Part shown: positions 28,079 to 35,922 of the stretch, one piece after another
Layout of the letters: the number at the start of each line of letters is the position of its first letter
How positions within the stretch are numbered: the first letter of the stretch is position 1
NCBI RefSeq assembly: GCF_036983985.1
Contig: NZ_JALAHQ010000001.1
Coordinates: 620,001 to 684,000 of the forward strand
From: Alishewanella metallidurans
GTDB lineage: Bacteria; Pseudomonadota; Gammaproteobacteria; Enterobacterales; Alteromonadaceae
Length of the DNA stretch: 64,000 bases
Reading direction: 5' to 3'
The notes under the pieces: model-generated
What the model saw: only the letters and a program-made list of their open reading frames with translations
Databases searched by the model: none
Told to the model about the DNA's origin: nothing
Program-made: the position numbers and the translations under genes

Positions 28079-28155
28079 GGAGTGGTAGTTCAGTCGGTTA
28101 GAATACCGGCCTGTCACGCCGGGGGTCGCGGGTTCGAGTCCCGTCCACTCCGCCA
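28079..28155 (+). tRNA. tRNA-Asp (GUC), copy 1
   Basis: The 77-nt gene has acceptor arms GGAGTGG and CCACTCC, discriminator G and an encoded CCA. The D arm contains TAGTTCAGTCGGTTAGAA, the anticodon loop CTGTCAC gives GUC, and the T loop is GGTTCGAGTCC. It closely matches E. coli tRNA-Asp. Confidence 0.97.
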
Positions 28156-28188
28156 AATTTGTAATGTGTAATATGTAAAGTGTACAGC

Positions 28189-28265
28189 GGAGTGGTAGTT
28201 CAGTCGGTTAGAATACCGGCCTGTCACGCCGGGGGTCGCGGGTTCGAGTCCCGTCCACTCCGCCA
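28189..28265 (+). tRNA. tRNA-Asp (GUC), copy 2
   Basis: Identical to copy 1 over all 77 nt. The repeat unit, gene plus spacer, is exactly 110 bp, and the spacer is also identical. Confidence 0.97.
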
Positions 28266-28298
28266 AATTTGTAATGTGTAATATGTAAAGTGTACAGC

Positions 28299-28366
28299 GG
28301 AGTGGTAGTTCAGTCGGTTAGAATACCGGCCTGTCACGCCGGGGGTCGCGGGTTCGAGTCCCGTCC
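28299..28366 (+). tRNA. tRNA-Asp (GUC), copy 3, 3' end lost in assembly gap
   Basis: The first 68 nt are identical to copies 1 and 2, up to CCGTCC of the T arm/acceptor junction. The remaining acceptor strand and CCA fall in a run of ten N. The true gene is presumably complete. Confidence 0.85.
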
Positions 28367-28376
28367 NNNNNNNNNN
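28367..28376. other. Assembly gap (10 N) inside the tRNA array
   Basis: Ten N replace the 33 bases expected between CCGTCC and GTGTACAGC in the 110-bp repeat unit, so the gap length is not literal. One or more repeat units may be missing. Confidence 0.95.
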
Positions 28377-28385
28377 GTGTACAGC

Positions 28386-28462
28386 GGAGTGGTAGTTCAG
28401 TCGGTTAGAATACCGGCCTGTCACGCCGGGGGTCGCGGGTTCGAGTCCCGTCCGCTCCGCCA
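28386..28462 (+). tRNA. tRNA-Asp (GUC), last copy
   Basis: 77 nt with encoded CCA. It differs from copies 1 and 2 only in the 3' acceptor strand (CCGCTCC instead of CCACTCC), giving a T-G wobble at pair 5-68. The unique 3' flank shows that this is the last unit. Confidence 0.97.
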
Positions 28463-28503
28463 TTTCACTTTGTTTTACTCACTTTTCTAATATTAAAAAC
28501 TAT

Positions 28504-29202
28504 TTAATCAGCTAGATAGCTTAGCTGTCTGTCACTCGCGTAGCGTTGCAGAGTTTCGCTAATATAGGCTTTATATGGCGAGTGGTCTGATACTACATAG
28601 TGGCCATTAATAGTCTCTAATAATTGACGTTTATAATGTTTAGTCGATGCTAAATTATGTTGCTGTAAATAATAATTAAAGGGTGCCTCGTAGGTAATTA
28701 GCGCACTGCTGCGCCCTTTTAAGAACATTTCTACAGCGCTAATGCTATCGGGCAAGTCAATAAAGTTATACCCCTGATTCTGCAATATTTGTCGTTGACC
28801 GTGGTAATCAAAGCTACGAATTGCCGCTATCGTTGGCTGTGGCTCACGCATAACAGATACAGCCTGTGTCAGTAAAACTAAGTTCATTCTTGCGTAGGGT
28901 GGTTCGATAAAGCTTACGTTTTCCGGTAACGCTAACGTATATTTAATATTGATGGTTAAATCTATTTCACCAGTTTCTAGCATTTTATAAAGCCGCGCAG
29001 GAGTAGCGCACACAGTAGTAACTTGTATATTTTTGTTTTGTAAAATATCTCGGGTTAAGTCAACTGCACTACCGTTGCAAATAGCGGCTGAAGCGCTAAT
29101 AAAATAAGGCGGGAAATGATGAACACCCATACGAATTTCATTATCTGCCGCAATAGTAGTAAAGCTTGCGAGTAATAGTAGTAATATCAGTGTTATGCGC
29201 AT
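28504..29202 (-). CDS. Periplasmic solute-binding protein, SBP_bac_3-like
   Basis: The 232 aa protein has a signal peptide (ITLILLLLLASFTTIAA) followed by an amino-acid-binding-protein-like fold: IRMGVHHFPPYFISA at the start, GEIDLTINIKYTLALPENVSF in the hinge and FLKGRSSALITYEAPF later. It has no permease or ATPase partner nearby, and such orphan proteins are often sensory or catalytic leftovers. It lies downstream of eptA on the same strand after 88 bases that contain a short hairpin, so membership in the eptA operon is uncertain. The ligand is unknown. Confidence 0.7.
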   Translation of the reverse strand: MRITLILLLLLASFTTIAADNEIRMGVHHFPPYFISASAAICNGSAVDLTRDILQNKNIQVTTVCATPARLYKMLETGEIDLTINIKYTLALPENVSFIEPPYARMNLVLLTQAVSVMREPQPTIAAIRSFDYHGQRQILQNQGYNFIDLPDSISAVEMFLKGRSSALITYEAPFNYYLQQHNLASTKHYKRQLLETINGHYVVSDHSPYKAYISETLQRYASDRQLSYLAD

Positions 29203-29242
29203 AGCTATTTATCATACTGTGAGATATTAAGCATAGTAGCTT

Positions 29243-29264
29243 ACCGTTGCCAATTGACAACGGT
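29243..29264. other. Hairpin between eptA and the solute-binding protein gene
   Basis: ACCGTTG (29243-29249) and CAACGGT (29258-29264) pair around an 8-base loop. No T run follows on the minus strand, so it may slow or process the message rather than end it. Confidence 0.35.
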
Positions 29265-29290
29265 TCTGCATAATTTTTGTCTAATATATG

Positions 29291-30937
29291 TTAAGCGGTA
29301 CTATAACAACCATGAAAAATATTCTGCGTCGGTCTTATTGCACCAGATTCTATGCGCAACCAGCTAAGTACTGAGTCAAATACCATATCGTGGCTGCCTG
29401 CTTGTGCCGCATTTTGTTGTAGGCAATCTGTTTTTAGCGCCGTGTTTTTAATTGTTTCAGCTGAAAACCACATTAGTAACGGTACCTTAGTTTGCGCTTC
29501 TGGTGCCATCCAGTAGGGTAAGCCGTGTAAGTAAACACCGTTCTCACCAAGCGATTCTCCGTGATCTGAAACATACAGCATAGATGTATCAAACTCAGTT
29601 GAAAGCTCTTTTAGTAGCTCAATAGTGGCGTTTAGTAAGTCATCGGTAGCTAAAATGGCATTGTCGTACGCATTAATAATATGCTCGGTTTGGCACTGAT
29701 TCAGTAGGTTGCTTTCGCATTCAGGTGCAAATTGCTTTTGCGTTGCTGTACTGCGTTTATAGTATTCTGGGCCATGGTTGCCTTGCTGATGCAGAACAAT
29801 AAATATCGGGGTAGCCGCTGATTTTTCCGCTAGTAACTTCTGTTTTAAGCCATTTAACAACACCAAATCAGAGCATTCGCCAGCCGTACAGTTTGCATCA
29901 CGGGCAAAGCTTTGATCTTGCTCTACCCGGTCACACATGCTTTTGCAGCCGGAATTGTTGTTACGCCACATTACCTTTACGCCGCTACGTTTTAGAATGT
30001 CGAGTAAGTTGTCTGAGTTTTTTGCCAATGCTTCGTTATAGTTTTCGCGGTTAAGATAACTAAACATACAAGGCACAGATACGGCGGTGGCTGTACCGCA
30101 GGAATCAATAGCGCCGAAATTGACAATGTTTTGTTTAGCAATACGTGGTGTAGTGCTGCGTGAGTAGCCGTTAATGCCTAGATGATCTGCCCGTACTGTT
30201 TCGCCTAACACCATAATAACTAGCTGTGGTTTACCGGTGCCGAGAATAACTTGCGCATCTTCGCCATGGTGTACGAAGCTTTGGCTGGTTGGTACTGCTG
30301 TTTTATCATGAAGAGTGCCAATAACCGCATTAAGGATATTAAAGGGTACGGCTTGATGCTTAAGGTAACGGTGCTCTCTAAATAATGAAGAAAAGCTTTG
30401 ATACTGCGTTATTACTAAAACAGCAATCATTGCGACAATACTTAACATTGCCAGACTGTAGCGCAGCACTGTGCGTTTAGACCCGACTTTGTGGTGCTTA
30501 GTCCAGATAATGAGTAAAGAGGGGAGAACAAAATAACCGGTAAAATAAGGCAGCATTGCCCAGTTAAATAAACCGTAGGCTTCATGGCTATCGGTTTCTA
30601 AGGCATTTAGTAACATGCTTTTATCCATTAACATGCCGTATTGCAGCATAAAATACTGGCAGCCAGTGGAAAGTAAGAGTAAGCCGATTAGCCAAGTTTT
30701 TTGTAATCGACCAACGCCAAATAATTGGCAAATGAATAGATTTAATAAAAACAGTAGGCTTACCAATACTAATGTGAGCGAGCTATCACCTAGTGGCCAA
30801 ATGCTGTGTATAAAGCTTTGATTAAAAGCCAGAGTGAGTAACGCAGCAACAGCGATATTAGTTAATAACGATGATACTACTGGCCTCTTATATGGCCGAG
30901 CCGGGGCGGTTGTTACTGATAGCGTATCTGCTGACAT
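29291..30937 (-). CDS. eptA: Phosphoethanolamine-lipid A transferase (EptA/MCR family)
   Basis: This inner-membrane enzyme moves phosphoethanolamine from phosphatidylethanolamine to lipid A, lowering surface negative charge and binding of polymyxin-type peptides. Five membrane segments occupy about residues 25-175. The periplasmic sulfatase-fold domain keeps the key residues: Glu246 in VLGETVRADH, the nucleophile Thr284 in SCGTATAVSVPC, His in HQQGNHGPEYY, Asp-His in YVSDHGESLGENGVYLHG and paired Cys. The resemblance to MCR proteins in these blocks is striking, yet the setting is chromosomal with no mobile-element signs. It lies 73 bases after the sensor kinase gene and has its own PmrA-box-like site. 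Activity is inferred. Confidence 0.92.
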   Translation of the reverse strand: MSADTLSVTTAPARPYKRPVVSSLLTNIAVAALLTLAFNQSFIHSIWPLGDSSLTLVLVSLLFLLNLFICQLFGVGRLQKTWLIGLLLLSTGCQYFMLQYGMLMDKSMLLNALETDSHEAYGLFNWAMLPYFTGYFVLPSLLIIWTKHHKVGSKRTVLRYSLAMLSIVAMIAVLVITQYQSFSSLFREHRYLKHQAVPFNILNAVIGTLHDKTAVPTSQSFVHHGEDAQVILGTGKPQLVIMVLGETVRADHLGINGYSRSTTPRIAKQNIVNFGAIDSCGTATAVSVPCMFSYLNRENYNEALAKNSDNLLDILKRSGVKVMWRNNNSGCKSMCDRVEQDQSFARDANCTAGECSDLVLLNGLKQKLLAEKSAATPIFIVLHQQGNHGPEYYKRSTATQKQFAPECESNLLNQCQTEHIINAYDNAILATDDLLNATIELLKELSTEFDTSMLYVSDHGESLGENGVYLHGLPYWMAPEAQTKVPLLMWFSAETIKNTALKTDCLQQNAAQAGSHDMVFDSVLSWLRIESGAIRPTQNIFHGCYSTA

Positions 30938-30970
30938 GGGATCACTGCATATAAAACCTGTAATATATGT

Positions 30971-31003
30971 AGTGTAAAAGCGGTTTCTTAAGAGGGTCTT
31001 AAC
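30971..31003 (-). promoter_or_regulatory. PmrA-box-like site and -10 element before eptA
   Basis: On the minus strand GTTAAG-ACCCT-CTTAAG (31003-30987) fits the PmrA consensus YTTAAK-N5-YTTAAK with one mismatch. Ten bases downstream is TACACT (30976-30971) as -10. The spacing and -10 are the same as at the PAP2 promoter. The box begins 8 bases before the end of the kinase gene's flank, so eptA can be transcribed separately from the operon. Confidence 0.75.
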
Positions 31004-31010
31004 TCAGTAA

Positions 31011-32399
31011 CTAACTACAGAGCGTAATAGGCAGACGCAGCATAATACTGACTTCGCTCTGGTGTGAAGTATCAAAGGCTATACTGCCACCATGCAACTC
31101 CATAATACGTTTTACAATAGATAGCCCAAGGCCTGAACCATCGATATGTTGATGGCTTTGGTGGCGGAAAAAACGATTGCCCATGTTCTGTAAATCAGGT
31201 GCTACTGAGCAGGGGTTTTTTACGGTAATAGCTAAAATGTTGGCTAGCGCTATGTTTGCTGATATTGCTACGCTGGCATTGTGTTCAGAATATTTGCTCG
31301 CATTATCAAATAGATTACGCAGTGCCGATTGCAGCAGTATGGTGTCGCCGCTAATGACTAACTCGGGTTTAATATCAATATGCCAACTTACTTTTTCCAG
31401 TAACGGTAGCCGCATTTGTGATAACGCATCTTGCACTAATGTTATTAGTGGTGTGGTCGCGCGATGAATGTCTTGTATCCGTTCTAATCGGCTAAGTGTT
31501 AATAATTGGTGTACTAGATGAGTCATGCGTTTGCTACCATCGACAATAGCGCTAGCTGCTTCAGTGATCTGCTCAGGTGTTGCCGCGTTTTGCAAATTTT
31601 GTGCGTGTAGCTGCAAGATGCTTAGCGGCGTTCTTAGCTCGTGTGCGGCGTCAGCAACAAAATGTTTTTCCTGTTGTATGTAGTGTTTAACGCGTGCGAT
31701 AAGTTGGTTGATAGCGTGTTGGATCGGTTGCAGTTCTACCGGCTGCTTTAATGTAATTTCAGTAAGCTTTTCGGCGTGCTTTTCGGCTACGCTTTGTTGT
31801 AAGCGATTTAACGGATAAAGTATCAGCTTAACCACAAGATAGATAAGAACGCTCAGCGGCAGAATCATCACCAATATTGGTCTAATTTGCGCCAATGCAA
31901 TATGTTCGCTCATTTCTTGGCGCACATCTTCACGTTGAGCGGTAAATACCCATAAATCGGGTTGCTGTAACAAACTAAAGCTAATCCAATGAACGCCTTG
32001 CTCAACCAGTTCGTGGTAGCCTTGCTCCGTTTGCGGTTCGGGAAACTGCGATACGTTTTCTGATGCCATAATAAGCCGGTCAGCTTGCCATACTTGAAAC
32101 GCAATTTTACGTTCATATTTATGGCCGGTTTGACGCCGCTCTTGCGCTGAGGTTAGGTTCTCACCGGTATCGGTAAATTCGGGTACGGTAATAATCAGTG
32201 GCGTGTCAGTTGAAAACTCAGGCATTGCAGTTAACATGGTGCTGACTAATCTTGCGTTGCGCGCTAGCTGAGCATCATAAATTTCATCCAGTTCATGCAT
32301 AGCGTCGTTATAGGACACCAACGCGGTGAAGCTAAGACTACTAATCATAATTAGATTAATAACAATAATTAGCCAAACTTTAATACTATTAATCTGCAT
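31011..32399 (-). CDS. PmrB/QseC-like sensor histidine kinase
   Basis: The 462 aa kinase has an N-terminal membrane segment, a periplasmic sensor loop of about 130 residues, a second membrane segment (ILVMILPLSVLIYLVVKLILYP), the phospho-acceptor box FVADAAHELRTPLSILQLHAQ and ATP-binding N and G boxes (LRNLFDNASKYS, DGSGLGLSIVKRIMELHGG). It probably phosphorylates the regulator encoded just upstream. The ATG at 32399 overlaps the regulator stop by 11 bases; a longer frame begins at 32426 but has a less convincing N-terminus. No ExxE iron-binding motif of enterobacterial PmrB is obvious, so the signal is unknown. Context with eptA argues for PmrB-like function. Confidence 0.82.
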   Translation of the reverse strand: MQINSIKVWLIIVINLIMISSLSFTALVSYNDAMHELDEIYDAQLARNARLVSTMLTAMPEFSTDTPLIITVPEFTDTGENLTSAQERRQTGHKYERKIAFQVWQADRLIMASENVSQFPEPQTEQGYHELVEQGVHWISFSLLQQPDLWVFTAQREDVRQEMSEHIALAQIRPILVMILPLSVLIYLVVKLILYPLNRLQQSVAEKHAEKLTEITLKQPVELQPIQHAINQLIARVKHYIQQEKHFVADAAHELRTPLSILQLHAQNLQNAATPEQITEAASAIVDGSKRMTHLVHQLLTLSRLERIQDIHRATTPLITLVQDALSQMRLPLLEKVSWHIDIKPELVISGDTILLQSALRNLFDNASKYSEHNASVAISANIALANILAITVKNPCSVAPDLQNMGNRFFRHQSHQHIDGSGLGLSIVKRIMELHGGSIAFDTSHQSEVSIMLRLPITLCS

Positions 32400-33057
32400 A
32401 ATGACTATTAAGCATGTAACCAACACCTCGGATGGTTTTTATTAGTTGCGGGTCTAACTTTTTGCGCAAACTATGAATATGCACTTCTATAGCATTACTT
32501 TCAGTTTCACCATCCCAGCCATGGCATAGCTCTTCTAACTGCCTGCGAGATAATATTCGGTCTGGTTGCAGCATAAAATCTTTTAGTAACATACATTCGC
32601 GCCGGGTTAACATAACATGCTGGCCGCGGTGTAAACATTGTAAATTGCCAAGGTCTAAACTGACATCCGCGACAGTTAATAAATCATCTCGGCGCACCGC
32701 GTTACGGCGGCTTAATACTCTAATTCGTGCCTCTAGCTCTAACACATCAACCGGCTTTACTACGTAGTCATCAGCGCCATTGTTAAACGCGGCTAGTTTA
32801 GTTTCCACTTCGTCTTGCGCGGTTAGCACCAATACTGGCAAAGTATGTCCAGCTTTGCGCAGCGTTTTTAATACGTCTATCGCAAAACCATCTGGCAAGC
32901 CTAAGTCTAAAATTAGCAACGAAAAGTTACTGTCTGCAAGGGCCAGCAATGCTTGTTTACCATTGATACAATGTTCTGGTTGATAACCCATATGCTTTAA
33001 ACTGGTTATCATGCCCTTGGCTAAGGCTATATCATCTTCAACCAATAAAATTCGCAT
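32389..33057 (-). CDS. PmrA/QseB-like response regulator, OmpR family
   Basis: The 222 aa regulator has a receiver domain with the acidic pair (LVEDDIALAKG), the phospho-acceptor Asp in LLILDLGLPDG and Lys in YVVKPVDV, then a winged-helix DNA-binding domain with the recognition-helix region ESNAIEVHIHSLRKKL. The ATG at 33057 gives the standard MRILLVEDD start; the longer frame at 33096 would overlap the PAP2 gene. Two YTTAAK-N5-YTTAAK sites nearby match the DNA motif known for PmrA, suggesting that it controls its own operon and eptA. Confidence 0.85.
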   Translation of the reverse strand: MRILLVEDDIALAKGMITSLKHMGYQPEHCINGKQALLALADSNFSLLILDLGLPDGFAIDVLKTLRKAGHTLPVLVLTAQDEVETKLAAFNNGADDYVVKPVDVLELEARIRVLSRRNAVRRDDLLTVADVSLDLGNLQCLHRGQHVMLTRRECMLLKDFMLQPDRILSRRQLEELCHGWDGETESNAIEVHIHSLRKKLDPQLIKTIRGVGYMLNSHYAD

Positions 33058-33062
33058 TAGTG

Positions 33063-33767
33063 TTATTTGCCTATTACCGCACTGGGTGTACTGCAAACTA
33101 GCTTAAAGCACAGCTTAGCGCAAAGCAAACACAGGATAAACGTAGTGATGTCGTGTGATAAAAAATGCGCGCCGCGTAACTGCTGAGCTATACCTAATAT
33201 TAAGCCGAACACTAAGCCTACCGCTAAACCTAAATAGCGCCAACGCGGTAGTTGTTGCTGAAAAAAGAAAAATAATGCAACCCAAGCATAGCCTACACTG
33301 GCATGGCCAGCCGGAAAGCACTGCTGGTATGAAAGATAATTCGGGCGGTGCTGAAATAAGTGGATATAGGGTTCGGTGCCACCGAACAGTGCCAAATCCC
33401 ACGGACAAGCAATATTGGTAATGGCTTTTAGATAAGCGACTAAAGCGAATGAGCCGATAAGCGACAAGCTTAGTGCGATATAACTACGTACGGTTTTTGT
33501 ATTACTCGGCACGCGATTGATAAGGTGGTACAGCGTTAATAGCAGCACCACCGCACAAAATATATAGTTAAGTTTACGCGCACCTCTATGCAATACATTT
33601 TCGGTTAACCAGTGATGTTGCAATGCCCAGTGCTGCCCTTGCAAGATGTAAAGTTTGTTAGCTAACCAAATATCGCCACCGCCACTATCTAGTAGCAACA
33701 AGGCTAAAATATATAGCAACAAAATTAACAGTACCTTGCGGTCAGTGATAAAAGATCGAATTACCAT
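33063..33767 (-). CDS. PAP2-family phosphatase, membrane-bound
   Basis: The 234 aa protein has about six membrane segments and the three PAP2 blocks in subfamily form: KAITNIACPWDLALFGG, CFPAGHASVGYAW and QQLRGAHFLSHDITT. The first block has Cys-Pro where classical enzymes have Arg-Pro. As I recall this is typical of one PAP2 subfamily rather than a loss. PAP2 membrane enzymes dephosphorylate lipid pyrophosphates or lipid A phosphates. As first gene of an operon with PmrA/PmrB-like proteins and next to eptA it may alter lipid A or recycle carrier lipid; the substrate is not shown by the sequence. Confidence 0.8.
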   Translation of the reverse strand: MVIRSFITDRKVLLILLLYILALLLLDSGGGDIWLANKLYILQGQHWALQHHWLTENVLHRGARKLNYIFCAVVLLLTLYHLINRVPSNTKTVRSYIALSLSLIGSFALVAYLKAITNIACPWDLALFGGTEPYIHLFQHRPNYLSYQQCFPAGHASVGYAWVALFFFFQQQLPRWRYLGLAVGLVFGLILGIAQQLRGAHFLSHDITTFILCLLCAKLCFKLVCSTPSAVIGK

Positions 33768-33813
33768 AATGGTATAAACTCAGGCAGTTATTATGTGTGC
33801 ACAGTATTAAAAT

Positions 33814-33846
33814 AGTGTAAATCAGTAATCTTAAGATGGGCTTAAG
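33814..33846. promoter_or_regulatory. PmrA-box-like site between the PAP2 operon and the LTA-synthase-like gene
   Basis: CTTAAG-ATGGG-CTTAAG (33830-33846) fits YTTAAK-N5-YTTAAK perfectly. Because CTTAAG is its own reverse complement, the box reads on both strands. On the minus strand TACACT (33819-33814) lies 10 bases downstream, the same layout as at eptA. On the plus strand TAGTAT (33857-33862) is also 10 bases away, so the divergent gene may share control. Confidence 0.8.
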
Positions 33847-33895
33847 TAAAAGTTTTTAGTATATTAAAAAAAACTATACTGAAGTATTTATTACT

Positions 33896-35902
33896 GTGAC
33901 CAAAACAATATTAACGCGTGTGTTGGGCCCCTATTATCAGTTGTTTATCATGCTGTTACTGATGGTATTACTGTTAACTTTTAGTCGAGTTGGCTTGTTT
34001 ATTTGGCAGTTTGACCGAGTTAGTGCAACCGGCGCAATATGGCCACTGTTGCTACAAGGTGTGCGAGCCGACCTTATTCTAGTGGGCTTGTGGTTAGTTA
34101 TACCGGTGCTGTTAGCGCCAGTTTGGGGCAGAGCCGCAAGCTTTGTTAGCTGGCGTAGCTTTTGCCATATTTGGGCCTTACTTGGCTTACTGACTGTAAT
34201 TTTTATCGAAATATCTACACCGCAATTTATTCTGCAATACGATATTCGTCCTAACCGCTTATATATTGAGTATTTAAAATATCCTAAAGAAGTATTTAGT
34301 ACGTTATGGCATGGTTTTAGAACTATGTTGCTAGCGGGTATTGCGGTTACTGCACTATTACTCTGGCTAGCAAATAAAGTATTACTTAACGCTAAACGTA
34401 GTGTCGCACCTTATAACAACAAAACCTTATGGCTTAGTTGGCCATTAGTGGTGTTTGTGGTGTTTGCCATGGTGCGTTCAAGTACCGAGCACCGACCTGC
34501 CAATCCAGCTTTATTTGCCGTTACCGGTGATGCACTGGTTAATTCGTTGGTGATCAGTTCGCCTTACTCGGTGCTGTATGCCATATACAGCTTAAAGCAT
34601 GAAGCTAGCGCTAGTGAAATATACGGCAAGCTAGAGCAAAAACAAATGCTAACGTTAGCGCTAGACTGGCCATGGCTAAAGCAAGCAGAGTTTGATCGTC
34701 AGCATCCTACCTCGCATTTTCGTCAGGCAAGTACAGCGCCAACGCGACCGCTAAATTTGGTGATTATTTTAGAGGAAAGTTTAGGTGCTACCTTTGTTAA
34801 GTCGTTAGGTGGTGTACCAGTAACGCCAGAGCTTGAACAGTTAAAATCGGAGGGGTGGTGGTTTGAAAACTTGTACGCTACCGGCACACGTTCGGTGCGT
34901 GGCATTGAGGCGGTAATTAGTGGCTTTATGCCAACCCCAGCCCAAAGCGTGGTGAAATTATCGTTAGCGCAGCAGAATTTTTATACGCTTGCCTCTACGT
35001 TGTCAGAGCAGGGCTACCAGACTAGCTTTGTTTATGGTGGCGAAGCTCATTTTGATAATATGCGTTCATTTTTTACCGGTAATGGCTTTGCTGAAGTTAT
35101 TGACCAGCAAAAAATTGATAACCCAGTATTTGTTGGTAGTTGGGGCGCCAGTGATGAAGATTTATTTCGCGCCGCGCATCAACACTTTACAAAAATGCAC
35201 CAGCAAGGCCAAGTATTTTTCAGTTTAGTGTTTAGCTCGTCAAATCATGAACCCTTTGAGTTTCCTGATGGCCGTATTAGTTTGTACGAACAACCAAAAA
35301 ATACCGTTAATAACGCGGTTAAATATGCCGATTATGCGATGGGGCAGTTTATTGCACAGGCGAAACAATCCGCTTACTGGCAGGATACGGTGTTTTTGAT
35401 TGTTGCAGACCATGATAATCGCGTGTACGGCAGTAATTTAGTGCCGGTAGAAAAGTTTCATATTCCAGGTTTAATTTTAGGTGCGGGTATTACGCCTAAA
35501 CGTATAACGCCAGTTGCCAGCCAAATTGATTTGGCGCCAACATTACTTTCACTTTTGGGTATATCAGCAGAAACACCCCTAATTGGTCGTGACTTTAGCA
35601 AAGACGATACAAGCCCCGGGCGCGCATTGTTGCAGTTTGATCAGTACTTTGCGCTGATGGAAGAAAACAACTTAACCATACTGCGCCCAGAAAAAACGCC
35701 AATTGCAGCGAGTTATGACCCAATAACAAAGCGCTTAACGGCTACTGCTCAGCCGGTTAGTGACGCGCAGCATAACAAAACCTTAGCTCAAGTATTACTG
35801 CCGTCGTTTTTATACCGGCAGCAGCTATATCGCAGTGCTAAGCCACTTGTTAATAAAAAAGAAAGTATCGTTATTGCGGAAAATACCCCTACGGCTAACT
35901 AG
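33896..35902 (+). CDS. LTA-synthase-family (sulfatase-fold) membrane protein
   Basis: The 668 aa protein has about five membrane segments in its first 220 residues, then an extracytoplasmic alkaline-phosphatase-superfamily domain. Visible active-site elements are NLVIILEESLGATF, the nucleophile Thr in YATGTRSVRGIEAV, SSSNHEPFEFP and VADHDNRVYG. This is the LtaS/MdoB-like group that transfers phosphoglycerol or similar head groups from phospholipids to glycans or lipids. In Gram-negatives the acceptor may be osmoregulated glucan or another envelope molecule. The start is a GTG with only a weak ribosome-binding site. It is divergent from the PmrA/PmrB operon and may share its box. Confidence 0.82.
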   Translation: MTKTILTRVLGPYYQLFIMLLLMVLLLTFSRVGLFIWQFDRVSATGAIWPLLLQGVRADLILVGLWLVIPVLLAPVWGRAASFVSWRSFCHIWALLGLLTVIFIEISTPQFILQYDIRPNRLYIEYLKYPKEVFSTLWHGFRTMLLAGIAVTALLLWLANKVLLNAKRSVAPYNNKTLWLSWPLVVFVVFAMVRSSTEHRPANPALFAVTGDALVNSLVISSPYSVLYAIYSLKHEASASEIYGKLEQKQMLTLALDWPWLKQAEFDRQHPTSHFRQASTAPTRPLNLVIILEESLGATFVKSLGGVPVTPELEQLKSEGWWFENLYATGTRSVRGIEAVISGFMPTPAQSVVKLSLAQQNFYTLASTLSEQGYQTSFVYGGEAHFDNMRSFFTGNGFAEVIDQQKIDNPVFVGSWGASDEDLFRAAHQHFTKMHQQGQVFFSLVFSSSNHEPFEFPDGRISLYEQPKNTVNNAVKYADYAMGQFIAQAKQSAYWQDTVFLIVADHDNRVYGSNLVPVEKFHIPGLILGAGITPKRITPVASQIDLAPTLLSLLGISAETPLIGRDFSKDDTSPGRALLQFDQYFALMEENNLTILRPEKTPIAASYDPITKRLTATAQPVSDAQHNKTLAQVLLPSFLYRQQLYRSAKPLVNKKESIVIAENTPTAN

Positions 35903-35913
35903 CCTTAGGGGTA
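35884..35913. terminator. Hairpin between the convergent LTA-synthase-like gene and RND pump
   Basis: TACCCCTA (35884-35891) pairs with TAGGGGTA (35906-35913), with an inner GGCT/AGCC pairing. It overlaps the stop codon of the plus-strand gene and lies 10 bases from the end of the minus-strand gene. T runs are weak. Confidence 0.45.
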
Positions 35914-35922
35914 AGTTGTTAC

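Noticed and set aside
28079..28462. Regular 110-bp repeats that could look like a CRISPR array, with open frames on both strands
   Set aside because: The repeats are complete tRNA-Asp genes with identical spacers. The frames are the well-known false proteins read from tRNA sequence.
29291..30937. Acquired mobile mcr gene
   Set aside because: There are no insertion sequences, plasmid genes or composition change around it, and its regulator genes and promoter architecture are local. It looks intrinsic.
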